In this document: positions 1 to 11,749 of the stretch, piece by piece
Numbering within the stretch: the first letter of the stretch is position 1
Layout: each line of letters begins with the position of its first letter
From: Meghimatium bilineatum
Taxonomy: Eukaryota; Mollusca; Gastropoda; Stylommatophora; Philomycidae
Length of the DNA: 64,000 bases
Assembly (NCBI GenBank): GCA_034231615.1
Contig: CM067298.1
Span: 27,930,483-27,994,482 of the forward strand
Reading direction: 5' to 3'
The notes under the pieces: generated by a model
The model's input: only the letters and a program-made list of their open reading frames with translations
Database searches by the model: none
What the model was told of the DNA's origin: nothing
Position numbers and translations under genes: made by a program

Positions 1-26
1 ATTTAAACACGCAAAAAACAAAAATC

Positions 27-706
27 ATGTCAACAGATATAACAACACAACAACCAAAAATCATAATAGACAATACCGAGATAGAATGTGTGGATAAATT
101 TGAATACTTAGGAGCAAACATCAACGGTGCAGGAAACTGCATGGCAGAAATAAGGAAGCGATTGGCAATGACACATTGCAAAATAACACGGTTGAAAAAC
201 ATATGGAAAAACAACAAAATAGAAACGAAAGTGCTGATGTTACGAACATTTATTTTCCGGTTCCAACATACGGCTGTGAAACATGGGCCCTAAGTAAAAC
301 AGCGGCAAAGAAGATCAACGCCTCCGAGCTGAAATGCTACAGAAAGATACTTAGAATATCATGGAAGGAAAAAATCAGAAACTCAGGTATTATAAACACA
401 TTGAAGATTCCAGAGTGTTTGTTACTAAACACAATAACAAAAAGAAAACTACACCTTTTTGGTCATATAAATATACGGAACTGTTTAGAAAGACAAATAA
501 TGGAGGGAAGAGTACCTGGGGGGGGGGGGGAGGGCAGACCAAGAAGACGATGGACTGAGGACATCGATAACATGAATGCATCGCTAGGAAATTCAAGCCG
601 CATCACCCAAGAGAGAGAGAGGGGTTCAGAGAGTTCATTGAGAAGACAACGTTCTGGAAGGAATACGTCACATTATCTAGTTAACTATTTTCTGAATTTT
701 CATTAG
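27..706 (+). mobile_element. LINE reverse transcriptase 3' fragment, frameshifted
   Basis: C-terminal part of a non-LTR retrotransposon ORF. Frame 1 encodes KFEYLGANI and a block up to about 260; then the frame shifts by one and continues with YGCETWALSK, RKILRISWKEKIRN and GRPRRRWTEDI before fading. These are the connection/thumb and tail motifs common to RTE-like LINEs. A run of ten Gs at 520-529 lies before the GRPRRRW motif. Left end is outside the window. The same subfamily seems to recur at 61.69-62.40 kb (ISWKEK, LLNTTIRRKL, FGHL). Confidence 0.85.
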
Positions 707-1228
707 CAGTCACACTAAGTTTAATCATAGTTACCAGTAAAAATCATGGGAGTAGTAAATTGAGTTAACAGAAAGGCTTGATTTTCTGTTAACTGGTAGG
801 TCTTATAGCGTATGCGGTCATGTATCATTCTGTTGAGTATTAGGTATTTTATGCATAGAAAAGACTAGGAAGGAAGTGGCCGGTTGGGAATGCTAAAAGA
901 AATTTTCAGTAGTGCGTCAATCTAAATGAGTTTAGTTTATGTAATTTAATGTCAGAGTCTGGTTTTACCCAGGAAATCAAAGTGCTTAGCTCCTAGATTC
1001 TTCGTTGCATGCATACTATGACATAAACTAAGAACTGATTATGCTCACTAGGAAAATATCTGAATTATACAACAAGGTATTGTTTATGATCAAATATTAA
1101 ATGTGCTGTACTAGTTGAGTACATAAACAAATTGTCACGTCAGGCTAATACAATTTTTTCAAAGAGCACAGGAACATTTATCAAAGGCATTTGTTCAACA
1201 ATTTACAAAGGAAATATATTTTCCTGAA
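707..1228. other. No recognised feature
   Basis: AT-rich sequence with no coding similarity, tandem repeat or terminal inverted repeat that I could see. Confidence 0.5.
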
Positions 1229-1597
1229 TACAATAAAATACATGTTGATGGAAACAGTAAAATACATGTTGATGGACACAGTAAAATAGATGTTGTTGGA
1301 AACAGTAAAATACATATTGATAAAAACAGTAAAATACATGTTGCTGGAAACAGTAAAATACATGTTGCTGGAAACAGTAAAATACATGTTGATGGAAACA
1401 GTAAAATACATGTTGCTGGAAACAGTACAATACATGTTGATGGACACAGTAAAATACATGTTGCTGGAAACAGTAAAATACATGTTGATGGACACAGTAA
1501 AATACATGTTGATGGACACAGTAAAATACATGTTGATGAATACAGTAAAATACATGTTGATGGATACAGTAAAATACATGTTGATGGACACAGTCAA
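1229..1597. repeat. 24-bp minisatellite, about 15 copies
   Basis: Unit is GGAAACAGTAAAATACATGTTGAT with GGAAACA/GGACACA and GAT/GCT variants. Because 24 is a multiple of 3, several frames on both strands stay open across it, giving octapeptide-repeat ORFs (MLMDTVKY and similar) that are artefacts. Unit order mixes the two variants irregularly. Confidence 0.95.
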
Positions 1598-2009
1598 CAG
1601 GGCGTACATATTGATCAGCATCATTAAGTGCGGTCTCCGCAGCGAAGGTTGGCGGAAACATATTTCCAACATTTCTGTTTCTTGTCTTGGTGATGTACTC
1701 TGCCAGATTGTAACTGTCTATTTCGTGATGTTACTCTCCCACTTGTATCTCTGCTTACCTCTTGCTCGACTTTAACCTCAAATAGGTTTTCAATAAGGTG
1801 TCATGTCTTTTAATATGTCAAAAATATTTTATTTGATTTATCTTTATTTCCCTTAATAATTCTTTCTTCATACGATGTGTTGTTAATACCATTTTGTTGG
1901 TTTTCTTCTCTTTCCATGATGTTCTCCCTATTCTTCTATATGTGTGTTCGTCTATCACAAGTGATGATGACCATTTTTACATCCACTTTTCAAAATTCAA
2001 TTATAATTA
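1598..2009. other. No recognised feature
   Basis: AT-rich DNA without a supported gene. It lies between the minisatellite and a LINE 3' end. Confidence 0.4.
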
Positions 2010-2734
2010 TGATCATGCCTAATAGTATGTAGACGGCTAATGAAGCCTATTCGAACTGGAAATGTCATTGGACAGTGTGGGCATGGTATGACCACTGTAG
2101 ACGAATTTTAGTCTATCTAGACTTTCTATCTACTCTCCGCTGTTGCGCTGCTTCATTTCTTCGCTTTTCACAAGACGCGTTCTTTTTTTATTGTAGAGCG
2201 CCATGAATATTTATTTTGTGCAAGTTCTTCCCATGTTCCTTAGTCTATTTCAAAGGCCTTCAGTGAGATCTATAATGAGTCCGTGTAGCGCTTCCTTTAG
2301 CCACCTTGAGTTCGCATACCCTTTTCCAGCTCACCACAGAGAAGTACCTTTGGCAGGCGATGGTCTGGCATACGTACTAAATGACCTGCCCAACGAATCT
2401 GTGTCTGCATCAGGATAGTATCAATACTGGAGATACCAGATCTGTAAAGGATAGTGGTATCTGGAATCTTGTCTTGCTATCTGATGTTCATAACATTTCT
2501 GAGGCAGGTTGAATGAAAGTGATTGAGTTTCCTCATATGGCATCTATACACATTCCATGTTTCACTAGCGTATAGCAGCACTGGACGTACCACTGCTCTG
2601 TAGCTTTTCAGTTTAGTATGTAAGTTAATGTCATTTCTACGCCACACATTAGCGTACATCTGCCGAAAGTGCTGCTTGCCTTGGCGATCTTCTTGGTGAT
2701 ATTCTTCTATATATCCACATCTCAAGGGCATCAA
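2010..2734 (-). mobile_element. LINE 3' end with C-terminal zinc-finger motif
   Basis: Minus-strand translation gives NVWRRNDINLHTKLKSYRAV, VVRPVLLYASETW, RKLNHFHSTCLRN, IRWAGHLVRMPD, then TWEELAQNKYSWR and finally CPHCPMTFPVRIGF with a downstream His pair. This is the standard end of the animal 'endonuclease-reverse transcriptase' LINE class: RT thumb, GHLVRM segment and C2H2-like finger. Stops break it at several places (for example after NIR near 2475). 5' truncated near 2735. Confidence 0.88.
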
Positions 2735-2934
2735 TTTTTTCGTAGAATTCGTAGCATCGTAGAATTCTTGAAGTAAGGTGGCAGGACAGAGCCATTAACA
2801 CTGACGTATTGAAAAGAACAGGCAATACAACATTATTCTATATGCTCATTCTACGCAGAATCAGATAGTTGGAACATACTAGAAGGATAGAAGAATCAGA
2901 TAGCTTGGGCACACTAGAAGGATGGAAGAATCAG

Positions 2935-3130
2935 ATAGCTGTGGCACGCCGTCAATAACCTGTCATGTTCAGGTGGTCTTTGATGACCTGCCTCCATCTT
3001 CTTCTTGGTCTGCCTCTTATTCGTCGCCTTGGCATCATACCCTCCATTATTGTCTTTTCTTCTTTGATGTAGAATGTCATGATTTCTTGACAGTTGCAAT
3101 CAGTAGTTTTCCATTGCTATCTGAATGGTT
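2935..3130 (-). mobile_element. LINE tail / SINE core fragment
   Basis: Minus strand encodes MEGMMPRRR-like sequence then GRPRRRWRQVIKDHLNMT followed by a stop, a LINE C-terminal signature. Its inner end carries the AGTAGTTTTCCATTGCTATCTGAA core that recurs at 19.5 kb and 52.2 kb. A related HLNMT-type tail is at 54.48 kb. Confidence 0.7.
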
Positions 3131-3139
3131 ATGATCGCT

Positions 3140-3984
3140 TACCAATTTGTCTCTTGTGCGTCCTTGGTTCAAAATCCTGCTTTTCATGCCTCCGCCATTG
3201 AAACCGTTGTCGAACAATTCGATTCTCCGTCTTCTCCACCGGCGACCCTGTGTACTGATGGAAGGGAACATCCTCCTTAAGAGAAGCTCTACGTAGTTTA
3301 GCCAGCCATTCAAGGCTATTGCCCGGGGGTGGCGCTGCCGTACACATGCAGACACGAGGAGCGATACTTGAGCTGGATAGGAATGGGGGAGCCAAACAGG
3401 ATCCAGGACTTCCTCCGATGAGATAGTGACTGCCTCTCACTGTGAGGTACTATCTCTTACACACTCCAACCCTACCCCCCACCCCATGTAATTTCCATCA
3501 CCTTTATGTACATAAAATGTGCATCAATGTAGTTACATAAAAATTACTGCCGTCCTATGTGTCATCTATAACACAATAGAGGACTAACTAACTAAGTAAT
3601 TTACCAACTAACATGGAATTCAATTGAAATTTGACATGGTCATAGTTCATTGAAGAAATTAATATCACTGTATGATTCCGACAGCAGAATCAGTTAGGAA
3701 GAGGACATACAACTCCTCAACTGCTGAAGCGATGTAGGTACTGGATAACAGTAGACTAGTTAAACAAGAGCAGCATTAACAACTAACCTTATTTTTAAAC
3801 GTCATTTTAGTTCTTTTCTTCTAATGACGAGGTTCAGAGATCAATCTGAGACGTTACATGGTCATGTCAACTGTCCAACTCTCACGTCTCGTCGTATTTC
3901 CACATTTTGAACATTCAGGGACTCTTCGTATGAGATCTTCATTTTATGTTGTCATGTGACGTATTCTTTCATGTTATACTGAGT
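3140..3984. other. No recognised gene; possible old repeat
   Basis: Two overlapping minus-strand open frames (3077-3440) lack recognisable domains. The part up to about 3450 is more GC-rich than its surroundings and may be part of an element. The rest is AT-rich and featureless. Confidence 0.35.
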
Positions 3985-4590
3985 ATTTATACGCATGTGG
4001 TTGCGTCTGTGGGTCTCACCAATGGCCCACAGACTTACCAACCATGCAACAGAAAACCTTAGTGGATGACATGCTTTTATATTGAGGTTATCTTCTTAGA
4101 GAAGCTTCATGACACGTCATCTATAAAATTATGCTTTTATTTTATTGTTGAAATGTGTTTCATGTTTACCTGAATAGGAAGAAGCCAGAGATGTACCTGT
4201 GCAGCACTGTGTAGGAGGAAACTGACGGCACTTTTTTTTCCTATGGTTGAAACACATCATAGAGGCACAATGACTCAGGACGTGACAATCCTTTTTACTT
4301 GAACATTTAGTTGCATGCCTGGAACAATAGAGAAGTTCGGCATAACCAGTAGTCAATTGTGGTGGAGAATGAGCACAGTGAACCCTATCTTGGCTACAGT
4401 GACTCGGAGCAGTGCATTGGTTCAAACCTACCTTCCTGGAGGTGTGAAAGTTATTCTCTGGCTCTGTCCAGGGGTGGGTCGAAAATCCACAGACTTCCCA
4501 GCAATATAATGCCATTTAATGGCATTAGGTCAAAGGGCAAGGTCAAAAAAGCCATGGACCGCTGGATCAGCAACCAACCAACCAACCATC
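3985..4590 (+). mobile_element. Dispersed repeat (SINE-like), family B, copy 1
   Basis: Near-identical blocks recur at 36312-36838: GCATGTGGTTGC, GGCCCACAGACTTACCAACC, CATGCAACAGAAAACC, GTTGAAATGTGTTTCATG, TGCCATTTAATGGCATT, and an ACCAACCAACC tail. A third fragment is inverted at 54423-54475. The (AACC)n tail and the dispersed copies point to a retroposed short element; its head and polymerase III boxes were not identified. Confidence 0.75.
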
Positions 4591-4679
4591 CAACCAACCA
4601 ACTGAGTATTCATAACTGTTACTTTATAAAGTACAAGACTGGTCGATGCCGGGGTAGTACGATAGGCCTATCATCTATA

Positions 4680-5177
4680 TAATGTTTAGAATATCATCCA
4701 GGATGATTCCAGAGCTGGTTCTATTTCGGATAGACAGGTGTTGTTGGTAACGAGAGAGCGGATAGAAATATTGAACACACTAGCTGTAATATATTATTGA
4801 TTTTGGCAACGATAGGGCAGACAGAAATGTTAAACGCAAGAATTATCATACATGTATTATGTTTGGAGATGGTTAATCGTAGATACCCTAGCTCTGTGAT
4901 TTTCATATCTTGTCCTGCTATTGCGACACTTTCTATAAATAGGTACCCCTTTCGTATAGATTACATTTACGTCACCTCTCATTTAGTATAGATTATATAT
5001 AAGACTGTTCCACTTAATATAGATTGTATGAGACTGTGCCGATTTAGTAAATATAAATGACTATTGTAAAGCAATCACAGAATGTGAAATTTGTTCTAGA
5101 TCTTCCAACACGTGACTCTCCCGTGGCTTTCAATCTCTCATGAGCTTTAAATATCCTTAAATAAATCTTGAGAACGT
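4680..5177. other. No recognised feature
   Basis: AT-rich. Internal short repeats around TAGATTAYATTTA (4955-5035) are visible but no gene. Confidence 0.4.
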
Positions 5178-5415
5178 TCTTGCTGTGTTAGGGCCCGAAA
5201 GGGGAACAAATAACAGTAACACTTTCTTCCATTCATGTCGTGAGAGGCAACTTAGGAGGTTTTTGGTGGGGTTGGTTGCCCCGTCCCATATTGGGTCAAA
5301 GGAAGCTAGAAGACATGCATAAGTCGGATAAGAAAAGCGCATAACCGCAGATAAGCTGTAAACTACCTCGTATAACACAACGCATTCAGCTACCCCAGGA
5401 CTACATCCTGTTTGA
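5178..5415 (-). mobile_element. SINE family A, copy 1
   Basis: Inverted relative to the reference orientation used here (core GTTTACAGCTTAGCTGCAAT). Shared blocks: GGGCCCGAAAGGGGAACAAA, CATTCATGTCGTGAGAGGC, GTTGCCCCGTCCCATATTGG, and CAGGACTACATCCTG. At least nine more copies or fragments lie at 16.2, 31.4, 34.6, 39.85, 42.1, 43.0, 43.4, 50.9 and 53.4 kb. Confidence 0.8.
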
Positions 5416-5465
5416 TGAATTTTGAAACTAATGCAGAGGAAGACGATCAACAGAAACGGAAGTGA

Positions 5466-5630
5466 TTGTGTCACTGTGTGTATGTGTGCGTGTGTGTGTG
5501 CGTGTGTCAGGTGTGGCAGAAATATGTACTGTAATCAATGTATTTAATATATGTGTGTGTGTGTGTGTGTCTATCATCCGAAATATGTACTGTATCAATG
5601 TATCTAATATGTGTGCGTGTATGTGTGTAA
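5466..5630. repeat. (GT)n-rich microsatellite, duplicated block
   Basis: Two GTGT-rich tracts separated by a repeated phrase AAATATGTACTGTA-TCAATGTAT (5519 and 5580). The structure is a short tandem duplication built on a dinucleotide repeat. Open frames across it are artefacts. Confidence 0.85.
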
Positions 5631-5719
5631 TGGTAATTTTCTTAATGTTACATATTAGTTACACAAAGTTTCTGATCCGTGCTTCTTCAGCTGAGTTGCT
5701 AATATTGATTCAGCTCTAA

Positions 5720-6860
5720 TCATCGGTTATTCTTAAACCCTACTTTCTGCCACTGGTGGGTGGTTTTTAATCCTAAAAAGATTGTCAAACGTATTTTAAT
5801 CAAATTTAACACTAAAGTATCAGCAGGAGGACGGGGCCCTCAAAGATGACAGCAATATCAGATCTACCCTATGCAATATCGTCAATGTTGCTGTCAGTGA
5901 TAAGACCATCTCAGTTTCGTATGTGCTTAGCGCCCACCGCCCTGCATGACAAAGGTCGGCTGTTCGTTCAACAGTGGGCGTGTTGTTGCGAAATACAAAT
6001 ATTAATGTCATATTCTCATTCAGTAAGTGCTCTAGAAACACCACTACAAGACTAGCTTCATTTTGATAAATAGATTATGTTTTCTCCCGTTTAACTCAAA
6101 TCGACAAGATAATCTTTATGATATCGGGATTTTAACGCTATTGCTTCTTGACTATTTACATTTCATTCTTGGATACGAAAATATCACTTCAATGACCATT
6201 GATAATATGAAAATGTTATAAATGATACGAGCAGGATAGGACTTGATAAATGTGAATTAGATCACTAATAGACATTAACAGATATCGAGGAACTTGTAGT
6301 AAATTTATGATAGTATGATCACCGCAACAGTCGGGCAAGAGCTTTATATCAGTGATTCTTAATATTGTTTGCCGAGTGCCCTCCTTTTGGGACACATTTT
6401 TCTCAGTGTTCCACCTGGTGTAAAAAAAAAGGGTCAATTTCGTTTTTTACAAACCAACAAGGTTTTTTTAAGCTGTGTCGTTATAGTCTTTTTTTTTTAA
6501 TCGTTTCTGTGGGTGCCACCCTACCCCCCCCCCCCCGCCATTCCAAAAAACCCTGGATTGGCCTCTGCCCCCATTCCTACATGATCTTCCTAAAAATCTC
6601 CGTGGCCCCTAGGGGACCATATGAGCCACGTTGAGAGCCACTGATTTATGATGTGTCAACGTGTACTAGATGTTGTTGATATGCAGGTAATATGACATAT
6701 CGACGAGAGGTAAGAATTAATTTTACACTCGTTATACACAGGGTTATGGATTTCACAAGGTATGTTTCTTTATAGTGTAGATTGGAACTTAAGCCGTGTA
6801 TCTCAGAGTAGTTACTAAACGTATACAGTGATAATCTAGTAGACTTAATAATTTGTTCAT
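5720..6860. other. No recognised gene
   Basis: Mostly AT-rich. A stretch near 6395-6640 (GGGTGCCACCCTACCC, poly-C, CCCTAGGGGACCATATGAGCC) looks like the degenerate end of a dispersed element and contains a 12-bp C run. No coding similarity was seen. Confidence 0.4.
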
Positions 6861-6921
6861 TTCTTCAATTGTGTGTGCTAATCACTGGCAAAAACATAAT
6901 TTCGTCAACAGAAAATGATAG

Positions 6922-7021
6922 NNNNNNNNNNNNNNNNNNNNNNNNNNNNNNNNNNNNNNNNNNNNNNNNNNNNNNNNNNNNNNNNNNNNNNNNNNNNNNN
7001 NNNNNNNNNNNNNNNNNNNNN
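6922..7021. other. Assembly gap (100 N)
   Basis: Exactly 100 N, the conventional placeholder for a gap of unknown size. It interrupts a LINE fragment and sits 60 bp from a pure (AT)n tract, which probably caused the assembly break. Confidence 0.99.
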
Positions 7022-7239
<218 letters not shown>

Positions 7240-7394
7240 TAAATCAGTGTATATATTTGTGCAGTGTGTTATTGTCTGTGTGTCGATCAACTGGTCCACA
7301 TTCCCATAATATCTTGGCAATATACACATTGAAAGTCTTGACAAAAATCACATCTTTTTTAAGGAAGCAGTGTGGTCAAAGAAGGAAGATGTGT

Positions 7395-7570
7395 TGACTT
7401 GAGTTGAAAGGCGGTTTGGTGCCATTTGAACAGACCTGGTTCAAATCCCGGTAGTAGAAGCTGAAAACTATATGATAATGTGCTTGATAAGAAGTATAGA
7501 TGGAAGACTTGTACGAGACACTGAATGATAACAGTAGTAGAAGCTGAAAACTATATGATAATGTGCAAAT
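7395..7570. repeat. tRNA-SINE-like head and short direct duplication
   Basis: GACCTGGTTCAAATCCCGG (7433-7451) resembles a polymerase III B box as in tRNA-derived SINEs. It is followed by AGTAGTAGAAGCTGAAAACT, which is repeated about 84 bp later (7452 and 7535). No poly(A) or LINE-like tail was found. Confidence 0.5.
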
Positions 7571-8219
7571 GAGAACAGAATAATGAAATGTTATATATAA
7601 GGGTGGAAAGCCAATAGAATCTATTTAATGAATACATAAAAAGTCAGTACACTAGAGTTGCTAAAAATATCACTCTACAGGGACCAACATACTTTCCTTA
7701 GCCATATCAAATTAGACCAGATCTTTGGCAGAGAGGATGCAGATCACTTTGACGGCCAAAGATCCAGGTTCTACTTTTGCCACAATTGTGCATTCACATC
7801 ATTAAGAAAACAATGGCATACTACAAAACATAAATTATACCAAGAAAATAACTTGGTTGAATACATCCTGTTTAGGATATTTCTACCAAAGTCTTATTTA
7901 TAAATATCAAATTCATTTTTGTAGATGTTGCCAAAAAAACTGCTACTTAATAATCACAGCAAAATTATTCTTGTATATTTGCTAGCTGGACATTGTTATA
8001 TATGTGTTATGTGTGCAAATAAACTGTTTGAATAATCAAATTCAGTGCCATTGTCTTCAATATATGTCTGAGCAAAATTTCACAGCTTATATTAAACAAG
8101 TATATTTCTCATATAGCGTTTCTATTTTCTTAGTTTTCAAGGTAATGAACATTTTGATACAGATGTTATGTTTGGGTGTTTACTATTGTATGTATGTGTG
8201 AATATTTATATCTGTTTGC
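7571..8219. other. No recognised gene
   Basis: Short open frames exist (7658-7903 +, including CHNCAFTSLRKQWHTTKHKL, which resembles one loose C2H2-like pair), but there is no supporting second domain or conserved neighbour. Left unassigned. Confidence 0.35.
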
Positions 8220-8445
8220 CATGTGATTAGAATGTCATTCTCAGACCCTTGAGGTCCTGGGTTGAATCCACGGTTGGGACAGGATTTTATCTTTCAGAGG
8301 TACAATCAAAATCCTTCCTGTACATGTCACGGCATCTGCTATAGCACAGCGGCCTATTTCCACAGCCCATAGAAAGCCTCCCTGCACTCTTTCACAGGAA
8401 AACATGCAGTAACGAAAAGTACATACGTATGTGTAAAGGGAAACA
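8220..8445 (+). mobile_element. tRNA-derived SINE-like element
   Basis: GAGGTCCTGGGTTGAATCC (8250-8268) is close to the tRNA B box GGTTCGANTCC. The region carries a body with CACGGCATCTGCTATAGCAC and runs directly into the 41-bp minisatellite. The A box is weak (TTGCCATGTGATTAGAATG). Confidence 0.5.
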
Positions 8446-8454
8446 AAGTAGTCT

Positions 8455-9240
8455 CACAACATCCCATCACACACTAAGCAGTGTGAGGTATATTCTACCT
8501 TACAGCATATCACATCACACAGTGTGAGGTATATTCTACCTTACAGCATATCACATCACACAGTGTGAGGTATAATCCATCACACAGCATATCACATCAC
8601 ACAGTGTGAGGTATAATCTACCTCACAGCATATCACATCACACAGTGTGAGGTATAATCCATCACACAGCATATCACATCACACAGTGTGAGGTATATTC
8701 TACCTCACAGCATATCACATCACACAGTGTGAGGTATAATCCATCACACAGCATATCACATCACACAGTGTGAGGTATAATCTACCTCACAGCATATCAC
8801 ATCACACAGTGTGAGGTATAATCTACCTCACAGCATATCACATCACACAGTGTGAGGTATATTCTACCTCACAGCATATCACATCACACAGTGTGAGGTA
8901 TAATCCATCACACAGCATATCACATCACACAGTGTGAGGTATAATCCATCACACAGCATATCACATCACACAGTGTGAGGTATAATCTACCTCACAGCAT
9001 ATCACATCACACAGTGTGAGGTATAATCTACCTCACAGCATATCACATCACACAGTGTGAGGAATCTACCTCACAGCATATCACATCACACAGTGTGAGG
9101 TATAATCTACCTCACAGCATATCACATCATACAGAGTGAGGTATATTCTACCACACATCATATCACATCACACAGTGTGATGTATATTCTACCACACAGC
9201 ATATCACATCACACAGTGTGAGTTATATTATATCTCACAG
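8455..9240. repeat. About 41-bp minisatellite with palindromic units, 17-18 copies
   Basis: Units read CATATCACATCACACAGTGT + GAGGTATAATCTACCTCACAG, alternating with a 38-39-bp form ending in ATCCATCACACAG. Each unit contains an imperfect hairpin TGTGAGG...CCTCACA. The two unit types alternate, which suggests amplification of a dimer. Edges are degenerate at both ends. Confidence 0.95.
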
Positions 9241-9893
9241 TTGTAAAATCAGGGTTCTAGTGTTCATCTTGGCGTGAATACTTACCTTGCCCAACTGATA
9301 CATGTGTTTTCCAAGTCGATATTTTAAAATCTAGTCTGTAAAAATAATATACCACAAGTGTGCTGCACGTGGAAGGTCTGAGGGCCTTATTATTGTCTTA
9401 TAACCATCATGCAACAGTAAACTCTCTTAGTACATGTTATGTCAATATAGTGAAACTATTTTCTTGTAAAAAAATACCTCCTTTCATCTGTACAATTGTT
9501 TCTCTGTGTGGTGCAACATTTAGTGCATTGGACATCACATGTGGGGAAACCAGATGAGCCCCATCTCTGAAAATGACTGTGGTCTTAGTTACCAACATGT
9601 ACATGGTGCCCTAGCTAAGAATGGGTGATACATGAGTGTGGTGAAAAGAAACTCTGCAGGACAGGACAATTCCTTGGGAGAGCCCAGATATGCAAACATG
9701 CTAGCCCTGCATAATTGGAGAATTTCCTTGGTTGTGTGGAATGCAAAGGTGGCTGCTCCACCAATCCCAGTGACCATAGTTTGGTTGCTATGGACACATC
9801 TCACAGGAAAGGGTGCTCGAAGGAGCAGATTCACGACTCCAACTCTGTTGTAGAAAAGTCCATAATGTCCCTAAAATTTACCTTGAAATTGTA
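9241..9893. other. No recognised gene
   Basis: Overlapping short open frames on both strands at 9589-9853 show no domain. The stretch 9540-9850 (GAGCCCCATCTCTGAAAATG onwards) is more GC-rich and could be an old repeat, but I found no second copy in the window. Confidence 0.35.
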
Positions 9894-10711
9894 CAGTGGA
9901 ATCCCTCTATGTGACATACATTTATAACAAATATCCCTATTTAACTTCAACATTCCCAATATTTTGTATTATTTGTATTGTATATTGCAAATTTGTTATT
10001 ACAGAAATATTTTGTGGGTCTGGCCAAGTTGTTATAATGAGATTTGACTATAAATATTTTGTGGATCCGGTCAAGTTGTTATAAGGTCAAGTTGTTATAA
10101 TGAGATTTGACTGTATATAGCATAAATATTTTGTAGGTGCGGTCAAGTTGTTATGAGATTTGACTGTATATAGCACAAATATTTTGTAGGTCCGGTCAAG
10201 TTGTTATGAGATTTGACTGTATATAGCACAAATATTTTGTAGGTCCGGTCAAGTTGTTATACTGAGATTTGACTGTATACAGCACAAATATTTTGTAGAT
10301 CCGGTAAAGTTGTTATACTGAGATTTGACTGTATATAGCACAAATATTTTGTGGGTGCTGTCAAGTTGTTATACTGAGATTTGACTGTATATAGCACAAA
10401 TATTTTGTGGGTCCTGTCAAGTTGTTATACTGAGATTTGACTGTATATAGCACAAATATTTTGTGGGTCCAGCCAAGTTGTTATAATGAGATTTGACTGC
10501 ATACAGTTTAATGAACTATATAAAGTTAAAAGCAATAACGAATATCAATATTTGGGTTTTTGAAAAGTGTAGTTAAATATGGAAAATTGAGTACTGTACA
10601 TATAGATGCCAATAAATTTTTCACGAAACAAAACTGATCGATGGGTTTTTAAAACGTTTGTTAAATATGGAAATTTGTTATAAAAGTATTCACTATAGAG
10701 GGATTCCACTG
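9894..10711. mobile_element. pogo/Tigger-type MITE, 818 bp, TA flanked
   Basis: Left end CAGTGGAATCCCTCTATGTG and right end TATAGAGGGATTCCACTG are inverted copies, each next to TA (9892-9893 and 10712-10713). TA duplications with CAGTGGAA-type ends are typical of pogo-like Tc1/mariner superfamily elements. No transposase lies inside, so it is non-autonomous. The middle is occupied by an expanded minisatellite. Confidence 0.82.
10010..10500. repeat. 54-57-bp minisatellite inside the pogo-type MITE
   Basis: About eight to nine copies of CAAATATTTTGTGGGTCCGG + TCAAGTTGTTATACTGAGAT + TTGACTGTATATAGCA. Units vary by small indels (ATAATGAG, ATGAG, ATACTGAG). First copies are incomplete. Confidence 0.93.
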
Positions 10712-11124
10712 TAATCATTTTTAATGTTTTTGGCAGAGCTTTCAAGTTGATTACTCTTTTGTAATGTATCATAGAAATCTTGGCATTGCAAAAATGTACA
10801 GGTAGGGTTTTTTTTACTGCATGGCTTTAGATATGTCTGTAGCATGCAGATATGAAGACACATCAAACTTCTTTTCAATTAGTTCATCTGAACCCTTCTC
10901 CATCTTTGTTTCTCATTCTTTAAACTCATTACAATCCTTGAGGATATCCTTCAAATAAGCAGGGCTTTAAAATGTATTGCTTGGAACTGGGATCTATGAA
11001 GGAATGATCATATCTTGCAGAACTTCCTCATGGGTTCTAAATGTTTTTCTGGGTATAGTCTGCCAAATAGAAACAAGAATTAAACTACTGGTAGAAGCTA
11101 AAGCTCTGTCTCATTCCCAGTTTA
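10712..11124. other. No recognised feature
   Basis: AT-rich sequence between the MITE and an old LINE copy. Confidence 0.4.
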
Positions 11125-11740
11125 GTGTGCTGCTTTTTCATTCATTCATCTGGAATGTACCTATATCTGAGTCCATAGAGTGCTTCTTCCAGTGTTGTTT
11201 CTCCGTAATTCGTATTTGGAACATTCTTAAAGTACCGAGTATATGCTCTTCAGTCTGACTTGCTTGTGCTCATGGCTGTATGCCAATCTCGAACTTTCCA
11301 TACATGTGGCTACGTTGTATTCTGTTCTGTTTTAAACCTCTTATACATGTGGCTGTCTTGTATTCTGTTCTGAGGTGCAGAATGATAACATGTTCTGGTC
11401 TGCTCATAATTTGGTAGCATCTTGTGTTGGTTTTGGCTTTCTATTTACTTTGATTGATCTGTTTCGTTTGATAATAGTTAGCACATCTGGTTGATCATCA
11501 TTACCACTCTCTTTAGCTAACCAATCTACCTTCTCATTTCGAAATATTCCATTACTGTATCCACTGCATTGCTAATTGTATTGACTTCTTAGTTCGGTCA
11601 GAAGATATGTGCTAAATTGTCTGTCAAGAATACTACAGACAGTAGGCCAAGATTGGTGCTAAGTAGATTTTTGGTTGCTACCTCAATGTGCCTGTATTTC
11701 TGCATTAGAATTATGACAGAAGCTAAGTGTACAAAACTAG
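11125..11740 (-). mobile_element. Old copy of the RNase H LINE 3' end
   Basis: Aligns by eye, with many changes, to 27125-27790 of the near-complete LINE: CCAGTGTTGTTTC, CATGTGGCT, TTGTGTTGGTTTTGGCTTTC, ATCTGGTTGATCATC, ATTCCATTACTGTATCCACTGCA, TTTCTGCATTAGAATTATG. It covers the RNase H domain and the C-terminal Cys-rich tail, and is far more decayed than its neighbour at 11750. Confidence 0.75.
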
Positions 11741-11749
11741 GGTTCCCAG

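Noticed and set aside
1181..1775. Overlapping ORFs on both strands with octapeptide repeats
   Set aside because: They come from a 24-bp minisatellite; unit length divisible by three keeps all these frames open.
4129..4515. 128-codon minus Cys-rich ORF, echoed at 36499-36777
   Set aside because: Both lie in repeat family B; the frame is not conserved in length between copies, so no evidence for selection on a protein.
8455..9240. CRISPR-like array appearance
   Set aside because: The 'spacers' are identical to each other and the genome is a eukaryote; it is a minisatellite.
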